Shown here piece by piece: positions 1 through 4,934 of a stretch of 9,059 nucleotides of DNA (the first letter of the stretch is position 1; the number at the start of each line of letters is the position of its first letter). Where the stretch lies: assembly GCA_024654105.1 (NCBI GenBank), contig JANLID010000214.1:1-9059 (forward strand), in the 5' to 3' direction. This DNA comes from Gallionella sp. (lineage in GTDB: Bacteria > Pseudomonadota > Gammaproteobacteria > Burkholderiales > Gallionellaceae). The notes under the pieces are model-generated. The model searched no databases, was not told the origin of the DNA, and worked only from the letters and a program-made list of their open reading frames with translations. The translations under genes were made by a program, and so were the position numbers.

Positions 1-13
1 TGTTGATCCCCAT
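1..13 (-). CDS. Possible start of a truncated minus-strand gene at the left edge
   Basis: Only four codons (Met-Gly-Ile-Asn) lie in the window, so the product cannot be identified. The support is a good Shine-Dalgarno sequence, AAGGAG (minus strand, 26 to 21), seven bases before an ATG at 13. A second ATG at 20 directly abuts the SD and is a poorer start. An alternative frame, open from about 104 and passing through an ATG at 54, also runs to the edge. It is co-oriented with leuA and about 110 bp downstream of it, so it could be read through from leuA or have its own promoter. Confidence 0.25.
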
Positions 14-55
14 CGCGCATCTCCTTTTGTTGGAATGCGTTTATTATCCACATGC

Positions 56-78
56 GCAGGCTCAAAACATGAGCCTGC
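56..78. other. Nine-bp inverted repeat downstream of leuA
   Basis: GCAGGCTCA and TGAGCCTGC form a perfect 9-bp stem around a 5-base loop (AAACA), about 50 bp past the leuA stop. Neither side is followed by a T run, so it is not a textbook intrinsic terminator. It may mark or protect the 3' end of the leuA message, or belong to the 5' region of the next gene. Confidence 0.45.
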
Positions 79-126
79 TGAACTTCGTGGCTAATCAGGC
101 CTCCTTATGACAGATGCCAAGAAAGC

Positions 127-1662
127 TCACAACTGCGGATGAGCGCGCTCCAGCTTGTTATGCAGCTTGTTGAGCGCATTCAGGTAAGCCTTGGCGGAAG
201 CCACCACGATATCGGTATCCGCGCCCTGCCCGTTGACAATGCGCCCGCCCTTGGCCAGGCGCACCGTCACTTCGCCCTGCGCATCGGTGCCGCTGGTAAT
301 GTTGTTCACCGAATACAGTTGCAGCTCAGTGCCGCTGTGAACGATTTGCTCGATGGCCTGGAAGGTCGCATCCACCGGCCCGCCGCCTTGCGCCTCGGCT
401 TCATGTTGCTCGCCATCGATACTGATCACCACCTTTGCCACCGGCAATATCCCGGTCTCGCTGTGGGCGCGCATGTAGGCCAGGCGGTAATGCTCGCTGA
501 CTTGCGCCACCGCCTCATCGCTCACCAGCGCCTGCAAGTCCTCATCGAAAATCTCGTGCTTGCGGTCCGCCAATTCCTTGAAGCGTTGAAACGCGGCATT
601 GAACGCCTCTTCCGAAGCAAACTCAATATTCAGCGCAGTAAATCGCTGGCGCAACGCATTGCGCCCGGAGAGCTTGCCCAGCGTCAACTTGTTGGCATTC
701 CAACCCACATCCTCGGCGCGCATGATTTCGTAGGTTTCCCGGTGCTTGAGCACGCCGTCCTGATGGATGCCGGATTCGTGCGCGAAGGCGTTCGCGCCGA
801 CGATGGCCTTGTTCGGTTGCACCGGATAGCCGGTGATGCTGGAAACCAGTTTGGAAGTCGGCACGATCTGGGTGGTGTCGATGCGCGTGTCCAGGTTGAA
901 TATGTCGCGGCGCGTCCTCACCGCCATCACGATTTCTTCCAGCGAAGCATTGCCGGCGCGCTCGCCCAGACCGTTGATGGTGCATTCCACCTGGCGTGCG
1001 CCGTTCAGCACCGCAGACAGGGAGTTCGCCACCGCCAGACCAAGATCGTTGTGGCAATGCGTGGACCAGATCACCTTATCCGAATCAGGCACGCGTTCGA
1101 TCAATTGCTTGATGCGCTCGCCCCATGCGGCGGGAATGGAATAGCCCACCGTGTCCGGCACGTTCAGCGTTTTGGCTCCGGCCCGGATCACCGCGTCGAA
1201 CACGCGCACCAGAAAATCCATCTCCGAGCGCACCGCATCCTCGGCGGAGAACTCCACATCATCGGTATATTCGAGCGCCCACTTCACCGCGCTGACCGCG
1301 CGCTCGACTACCTGATCCTCGGTCATGCGCAACTTGTGCCGCATGTGGATCGGGCTGGTGGCAATGAAGGTGTGGATGCGCCCCGACTTAGCCGGGCGGA
1401 TCGCCTCGCCGGCACGGCGCACGTCGTTCTCGCCGGCGCGCGCCAGCGAACAAACCGTGGAATTCTTCACGGTTTCGGCCACCGCCCGCACCGCCTCAAA
1501 ATCGCCCGTGCTGGCGGCGGCAAAGCCCGCCTCGATCACGTCCACGCCCAGTTTTTCCAACTGGCGCGCAATGCGAACCTTCTTCTCCCTGGTCATCGCC
1601 GCGCCGGGACTCTGCTCGCCATCGCGCAAGGTGGTGTCAAAAATAATCAATTTTTCTGTCAT
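127..1662 (-). CDS. leuA: 2-isopropylmalate synthase
   Basis: LeuA condenses acetyl-CoA with 2-ketoisovalerate, the first committed step of leucine synthesis, in the cytoplasm. The 511-residue protein has the usual length of the bacterial form. The N-terminal TIM-barrel opens with DTTLRDGEQSPG at residues 9-20 (R13 and metal ligand D14). The HCHNDLG motif at 202-208 gives metal ligands H202 and H204, and GERAGN at 233-238 supplies N238. HESGIHQDG (295-303) lies in the linker, and the C-terminal leucine-binding regulatory domain covers about 390-505, so leucine feedback inhibition is expected. The ATG at 1662 has GGAG eight bases upstream. The 209-bp spacer from pssA carries a leucine-rich leader ORF, suggesting leuA has its own control besides read-through from the upstream genes. 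Family assignment is secure. Confidence 0.98.
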   Translation of the reverse strand: MTEKLIIFDTTLRDGEQSPGAAMTREKKVRIARQLEKLGVDVIEAGFAAASTGDFEAVRAVAETVKNSTVCSLARAGENDVRRAGEAIRPAKSGRIHTFIATSPIHMRHKLRMTEDQVVERAVSAVKWALEYTDDVEFSAEDAVRSEMDFLVRVFDAVIRAGAKTLNVPDTVGYSIPAAWGERIKQLIERVPDSDKVIWSTHCHNDLGLAVANSLSAVLNGARQVECTINGLGERAGNASLEEIVMAVRTRRDIFNLDTRIDTTQIVPTSKLVSSITGYPVQPNKAIVGANAFAHESGIHQDGVLKHRETYEIMRAEDVGWNANKLTLGKLSGRNALRQRFTALNIEFASEEAFNAAFQRFKELADRKHEIFDEDLQALVSDEAVAQVSEHYRLAYMRAHSETGILPVAKVVISIDGEQHEAEAQGGGPVDATFQAIEQIVHSGTELQLYSVNNITSGTDAQGEVTVRLAKGGRIVNGQGADTDIVVASAKAYLNALNKLHNKLERAHPQL

Positions 1663-1747
1663 GATAAAAACTCCGATACGAATAGGTTAAGCCTGCGGCA
1701 ACCGCTTTGGATTGTCGCGCATATTGCTTCAAATTGTGGGGATATAG

Positions 1748-1828
1748 TTAGCGCGCGCCGCGCAGCAGCAGCGCGGCCAGCAGGCTGAACGTGGAGTGAA
1801 GTGTCGCGATGTGCGTGGAGAAATGCAT
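1748..1828 (-). CDS. Candidate leucine-rich leader peptide for leuA (leuL-like)
   Basis: A 26-codon ORF sits wholly in the pssA-leuA spacer and ends 85 bp before the leuA start. Six of 26 residues are leucine, five of them within residues 16-22 as CTG codons (L16, L17, L20, L21, L22), followed by Arg-Gly, which resembles the LLLL...RG layout of the E. coli leu leader peptide. No Shine-Dalgarno sequence precedes the ATG, but a -10-like box ends seven bases upstream, so transcription could start at or next to the ATG. By analogy with leu, ilv and trp leaders, ribosome stalling at the Leu codons would report leucyl-tRNA supply. A stable hairpin overlaps the Leu codons. I see no canonical terminator stem followed by a U run before leuA, so the output mechanism is open. 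Codon choice and position argue against chance but do not prove translation. Confidence 0.55.
   Translation of the reverse strand: MHFSTHIATLHSTFSLLAALLLRGAR
1757..1777 (-). promoter_or_regulatory. GC-rich hairpin in the leuA leader, over the Leu codons
   Basis: GCCGCGC and GCGCGGC form a perfect 7-bp stem around a 7-base loop. It spans the second Leu cluster of the leader ORF, where a stalled ribosome would prevent it forming. The CGCGC at the end of the leader ORF (1751-1755) can alternatively pair with GCGCG at 1716-1720, helped by ATAT/ATAT (1742-1745 with 1721-1724). A later stem, GGTTGCC with GGC..AACC, lies at about 1687-1704. These are candidate 1:2, 2:3 and 3:4 elements of an attenuator, assigned by eye only. 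Confidence 0.4.
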
Positions 1829-1835
1829 GGATTGG

Positions 1836-1864
1836 AATATAACGAGTTTCGTTATCTCAAGCAA
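1836..1864 (-). promoter_or_regulatory. Candidate promoter for the leader and leuA, overlapping a 17-bp dyad
   Basis: On the minus strand there is a -10-like TATATT (1841 to 1836, 5/6) with a weak -35, TTGCTT (1864 to 1859, 3/6), at 17-bp spacing. The predicted start point falls at or just before the leader ATG at 1828. A perfect inverted repeat, ATAACGA-3 bp-TCGTTAT (1839-1855), covers the spacer and part of the -10, where a bound regulator would block RNA polymerase. The dyad could instead be a 3' hairpin for pssA, but no T run follows it. Confidence 0.4.
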
Positions 1865-1871
1865 GTGGGGC

Positions 1872-2621
1872 TCAGGCAATGGGCTGTCGTTTTTTACGCA
1901 GGCGCAACAGCCACAACACATAGCCGGACAAGGCATAGCACAGGAACAACCCAAACAATACGCCGGGCGGATAGCTGGAAATCAGGATGAAGAACAGCGC
2001 GATCAGGAAAATCATCAGGAATGGCACACTTTTGCGCATGTTCAGGTCTTTGAAGCTGTAAAACGGCAGGTTGCTGACCATGCTCAACCCGGCAAACACC
2101 GTCAGCGCCGCCGCATACCAGCGCAGCTCGCCGCCCTTGAAGCCATGATCCAGCATCACCCAGACGAACCCCGCCACCAGCGCAGCGGCTGCCGGGCTGG
2201 GCAAACCCTGAAAATAGCGTTTATCGACCACTTCGATGTTAGTATTGAAGCGCGCCAGGCGCAACGCGGTGGCGGCGCAGTAAATAAATGCGGCGAACCA
2301 GCCCCACTTGCCCATCCCTTTCAAAGCCCACTCGTACATGACCAGCGCGGGCGCGACACCGAACGAAACCATGTCGGACAGGCTGTCGTATTCGGCGCCG
2401 AATTCGCTTTGCGTATGCGTCAGCCGCGCCACGCGGCCATCCAGCCCGTCCAGCACCATGGCGATGAAAATCGCCACTGCCGCAAATTCGAAGCGGTAAT
2501 TCATTGACTGCACGATAGCGTAGAAACCGGCGAACAGCGCGCCGGTCGTGAACAGGTTGGGCAGCAGGTAGATGCCGCGCCTGCGCAAATTTATCGGTTT
2601 GCGTATATTGAATTCATCCAT
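1872..2621 (-). CDS. pssA: CDP-diacylglycerol--serine O-phosphatidyltransferase (phosphatidylserine synthase)
   Basis: An integral inner-membrane enzyme that exchanges the CMP of CDP-diacylglycerol for L-serine to make phosphatidylserine, the substrate of the adjacent psd product. The CDP-alcohol phosphotransferase signature DG-x2-AR-x8-G-x3-D-x3-D is complete: D61-G62, A65-R66, G75, D79 and D83, with the extra upstream acidic residue D58. Several hydrophobic membrane segments follow (roughly 18-38, 44-58, 84-98, 107-121, 145-158, 168-184, 198-216 and 219-240), with a basic C-terminus (LRKKR). The 249-residue length fits the membrane-bound PssA type, not the larger phospholipase-D-like E. coli enzyme. 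The ATG at 2621 lies 12 bp after the psd stop and has no clear Shine-Dalgarno sequence, so coupling to psd translation is likely. Confidence 0.95.
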   Translation of the reverse strand: MDEFNIRKPINLRRRGIYLLPNLFTTGALFAGFYAIVQSMNYRFEFAAVAIFIAMVLDGLDGRVARLTHTQSEFGAEYDSLSDMVSFGVAPALVMYEWALKGMGKWGWFAAFIYCAATALRLARFNTNIEVVDKRYFQGLPSPAAAALVAGFVWVMLDHGFKGGELRWYAAALTVFAGLSMVSNLPFYSFKDLNMRKSVPFLMIFLIALFFILISSYPPGVLFGLFLCYALSGYVLWLLRLRKKRQPIA

Positions 2622-2633
2622 GCGCGGAGACTA

Positions 2634-3284
2634 TCAGTTTTGCGGGAAGATTGCCAAGATAGTGGTGGTCGCCGATACCTTATCGCCGATGCTGACTTTC
2701 ACGGCAGCATCCAGCGGCAGGTACACGTCCACGCGCGAACCGAAGCGGATGAAGCCATAGCGCTGACCGCGTGCCAGCGTATCGCCGGCCTTGACGTAGC
2801 ACAGGATACGCCGCGCGATGAGTCCGGCCACCTGCACGAAAGTCACGATCTGCCCATCGTTGGTGGTCAGCACCACCGCATTGCGCTCGTTTTCGGCAGA
2901 AGCCTTGTCCAGATCGGCATTAACGAACTTGCCGGGAAAGTATTGCACCTTTTCCACTACGCCATCGACCGGACTGCGGTTGGAATGAACGTTGAATACA
3001 TTCATGAACACGCTGACCAGGATCGCATCACGCTGTCCGTAAGGATCCTGCGTGCGCTCAACCTTGATTACACGACCGTCGGCAGGCGATAGCACCGCCC
3101 CGGCATCCTGCGGAACCTCGCGCGGCGGGTCGCGGAAAAACTGCACCACGAACAGCACGACGATCCATGACAGCAATTCGGGGATGCCGCCGGTAAGGCC
3201 GGACAACAGCAGCGCAATGGCAATGGAACCGATCAGGAACGGCCAGCCTTCGCGGGCGATGATGGGGTGTGGATAATTATTCAT
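2634..3284 (-). CDS. psd: Phosphatidylserine decarboxylase proenzyme (short, pyruvoyl-dependent)
   Basis: Decarboxylates phosphatidylserine to phosphatidylethanolamine, using a pyruvoyl group made by self-cleavage. At 216 residues it is the short form, distinct from the roughly 320-residue E. coli Psd. Residues 15-50 form hydrophobic segments that would anchor it in the membrane. FRDPPREVP (50-58), SPADGRV (66-72) and NVHSNRSPVDG (98-108) carry the family's conserved Asp and His. The self-cleavage site is Gly182-Ser183 in RFGSR, where S183 would become the pyruvoyl group, giving a large beta chain and a small C-terminal alpha chain of about 34 residues. The start is set by the conserved N-terminus (NNYPHPIIAREGWPF). 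The bases before this ATG are pyrimidine-rich repeat sequence with no Shine-Dalgarno, which is unusual in this operon. Confidence 0.95.
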   Translation of the reverse strand: MNNYPHPIIAREGWPFLIGSIAIALLLSGLTGGIPELLSWIVVLFVVQFFRDPPREVPQDAGAVLSPADGRVIKVERTQDPYGQRDAILVSVFMNVFNVHSNRSPVDGVVEKVQYFPGKFVNADLDKASAENERNAVVLTTNDGQIVTFVQVAGLIARRILCYVKAGDTLARGQRYGFIRFGSRVDVYLPLDAAVKVSIGDKVSATTTILAIFPQN

Positions 3285-3391
3285 TGGGGAAGTAGAAAGT
3301 AGGGAGTGGGGGAAAGCGCAATACGGGATCGGAGAGCAGTATGTGGTAAGGCAGATACCCCCAACTTTCTACTCTCCACTCCCCACTTCCT
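3285..3391. repeat. Fold-back heptamer-repeat element filling the ilvC-psd spacer
   Basis: Two purine-rich arms face each other: 3286-3312 on the plus strand, and 3358-3390 whose purine-rich strand is the minus one. Both are built from degenerate seven-base units of the form GT-R-G-R-R-A (for example GTAGAAA, GTAGGGA, GTGGGGA, GTGGAGA). They enclose a core of about 45 bp. Allowing G-U pairs, the arms can form a long imperfect hairpin in the operon mRNA. The element runs from the ilvC stop codon (TAG, 3392 to 3390) to the psd ATG. It looks like a dispersed intergenic repeat; no transposase or target-site duplication is visible. Confidence 0.65.
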
Positions 3392-4406
3392 AGTTTTTGC
3401 TCTGATCGACCAGCTTGTTCTTGCCGATCCACGGCATCATTGCGCGCAACTTGCCGCCCACCACCTCGATCGGATGCTCGGCGTTCAGGCGGCGGCGCGC
3501 GGTCATTTCGGGATAGTTGGTGCGGCCTTCCAGAATAAACTGTTTGGCGTAGGAACCGTTCTGGATGTTCTTCAGGCATTCCTTCATCGCCGCGCGTGCC
3601 TGGTCGCCGATCACGCGCTGGCCGGTCACATATTCGCCATATTCCGCGTTGTTGGAAATCGAATAATTCATATTAGCGATGCCGCCTTCGTACATCAGAT
3701 CGACGATCAGCTTCAGTTCGTGCAGGCATTCGAAGTAGGCCATTTCCGGCGCGTAACCCGCTTCGGTCAGAGTCTCAAAACCGGCCTTGACCAGTTCCAC
3801 CGCGCCGCCGCACAACACGGCCTGTTCGCCGAACAGATCGGTCTCGGTTTCTTCGCGGAAATTGGTCTCGATCACGCCGCCCTTGGTGCCGCCGTTGGCC
3901 GCCGCATAGGACAGCGCAATGTCCTTGGCCTTGCCGGACTTGTCCTGGTACACCGCAATCAGCGTCGGCACGCCGCCACCCTTGAGGTATTCGGAACGTA
4001 CGGTGTGGCCGGGGCCTTTCGGCGCGATCATGATCACGTCCACATTTGCCGGCGGTACGATCTGGTTGTAGTGGATATTGAAGCCGTGCGCAAACGCCAA
4101 TGCGGCATCGGACTTCAGGTTTTTTGCCACGTCGGCGTGATACACCTCTGGCATGGTCTCGTCCGGCAACAGCATCATCACCACATCTGCGCCCTTCACC
4201 GCAACGGCGATTTCGGCGACCTTGTGGCCGGCCGCCTCGGCCTTGACCCAGGATGCGCCGCCCTTGCGCAGCGCAACCGTCACATTGACGCCGGATTCCT
4301 TGAGATTCTGGGCATGGGCATGGCCTTGCGAACCGTAGCCGATAATAGTTACCTGCCTGCCCTTGATCAGGGAAAGGTCTGCGTCTTTGTCATAATAAAC
4401 TTTCAT
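3390..4406 (-). CDS. ilvC: Ketol-acid reductoisomerase (class I, NADP-type)
   Basis: Converts 2-acetolactate to 2,3-dihydroxy-isovalerate (and the acetohydroxybutyrate analogue toward isoleucine) by a Mg-dependent methyl shift and NADPH reduction. The protein is 338 residues, the short class I form. The Rossmann motif GYGSQGHAHAQN (about 23-34) and VALRKGGASW (44-53), with Arg and Ser that usually contact the NADPH phosphate, are at the N-terminus. FAHGFNIHY and APKGPGHTVRSEY follow, then the metal-binding ETETDLFGEQAVLCGG and FECLHELKLIVDLMYEGG in the C-terminal knotted domain. An upstream in-frame ATG at 4424 exists, but the start at 4406 has GAGGA correctly spaced and matches the family's MKVYYDKDAD N-terminus, so 4406 is chosen. 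It follows ilvN by 36 bp. Confidence 0.97.
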   Translation of the reverse strand: MKVYYDKDADLSLIKGRQVTIIGYGSQGHAHAQNLKESGVNVTVALRKGGASWVKAEAAGHKVAEIAVAVKGADVVMMLLPDETMPEVYHADVAKNLKSDAALAFAHGFNIHYNQIVPPANVDVIMIAPKGPGHTVRSEYLKGGGVPTLIAVYQDKSGKAKDIALSYAAANGGTKGGVIETNFREETETDLFGEQAVLCGGAVELVKAGFETLTEAGYAPEMAYFECLHELKLIVDLMYEGGIANMNYSISNNAEYGEYVTGQRVIGDQARAAMKECLKNIQNGSYAKQFILEGRTNYPEMTARRRLNAEHPIEVVGGKLRAMMPWIGKNKLVDQSKN

Positions 4407-4420
4407 GTTGTCCTCATTTC

Positions 4421-4449
4421 CCAAAAAATTAAAAATCCAAAATTAAAGT
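4421..4449. repeat. AT-rich imperfect tandem repeat in the ilvN-ilvC spacer
   Basis: Plus-strand CCAAAAAATTAAAAAT (4421-4436) is followed by a shorter copy, CCAAAATTAAAG (4437-4448). It is almost pure A+T in otherwise G+C-rich DNA. The second copy contains the ilvN stop codon (4445 to 4443), so the repeat begins right at the end of that gene. The ilvC Shine-Dalgarno sequence lies just outside it. Confidence 0.5.
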
Positions 4450-4934
4450 TTCAAAATCCGTTCGCCGCGCCCGATGCCGGAAGCTCCAGTACGTACTGTT
4501 TCCAGAATCAGGTCGCGACCAATTTTTTCCAGGAGGCTGTCCAATTCGGCACATGAGCCGGTCAACTCGATGGTGCAGGTGCGATCGGTCTCATCGATAA
4601 TGCGTCCACGAAAAGTATCTGCCATACGTTTCAATTCTTCACGTGCATCGCCTTCAGCACGCACCTTGACCAGCATCAACTCGCGCTCCAGATGCTCGCC
4701 CTCGCTCAAGTCGATCAATGCCGCAACATCCACCAGCTTATTGAGCTGCTTGTTGATCTGTTCGATCACCGCATCCGAACCGCTGGTAACGATGGTCATG
4801 CGCGACAAGGTCGGGTCTTCGGTTGGCGCAACCGACAAGGATTCGATATTGTAACCGCGTGCGGAAAACAACCCCGCCACGCGCGACAAGGCGCCCGCCT
4901 CGTTTTCCATCAACAGAGAAATAATGTGCCGCAT
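4443..4934 (-). CDS. ilvN: Acetohydroxyacid synthase small (regulatory) subunit
   Basis: Regulatory subunit that activates the IlvB catalytic subunit and confers valine feedback inhibition. The 163-residue length matches IlvH/IlvN proteins of the longer type. The N-terminal ACT domain (about 1-75) starts MRHIISLLMENEAGALSRVAGLFSARGYNIESL-type, with the conserved ENEAGALSRV and RGYNIESL stretches; the C-terminal small-subunit domain covers about 80-158 (LMLVKVRAEGDAREEL onward). Its ATG overlaps the ilvB TAA by one base (TAATG), and a strong Shine-Dalgarno, GGAGGAG, lies inside the last ilvB codons, so the two subunits should be translationally coupled. The symbol ilvH would be equally valid by E. 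coli naming. Confidence 0.96.
   Translation of the reverse strand: MRHIISLLMENEAGALSRVAGLFSARGYNIESLSVAPTEDPTLSRMTIVTSGSDAVIEQINKQLNKLVDVAALIDLSEGEHLERELMLVKVRAEGDAREELKRMADTFRGRIIDETDRTCTIELTGSCAELDSLLEKIGRDLILETVRTGASGIGRGERILKL

Noticed and set aside
1663..1750. A canonical intrinsic attenuator (stem plus U run) or T-box before leuA
   Set aside because: The only T run (TTTTT at 1666-1670) lies between the SD and ATG and is not preceded by a stable stem. T-box motifs were not seen. Stems GCGG/CCGC and GGTTGCC/GGC..AACC lack a following U run.
139..1788. A 549-codon open frame on the plus strand opposite leuA
   Set aside because: It is antisense to a clearly conserved gene, is low-complexity (His/Arg/Ala-rich) and shows no family resemblance; it is a shadow of codon bias in leuA.
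1748..1954. A longer 68-codon version of the leuA leader ORF starting inside pssA
   Set aside because: The extra N-terminal part is out-of-frame pssA sequence; only the part from the ATG at 1828 is outside a gene and leucine-rich.
3286..3390. CRISPR-like array in the ilvC-psd spacer
   Set aside because: The repeats are seven-base degenerate units in two inverted arms with no spacers or cas genes.
4407..4424. Upstream ATG at 4424 as the ilvC start
   Set aside because: It adds six unconserved residues, lies inside the AT-rich repeat and lacks an SD, while the ATG at 4406 has GAGGA and the conserved N-terminus.
3306..4556. A 416-codon open frame on the plus strand opposite ilvC and through the repeat element
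   Set aside because: It crosses the ilvC-psd spacer and the ilvN-ilvC spacer and has no recognisable motif; ilvC on the other strand explains the openness.
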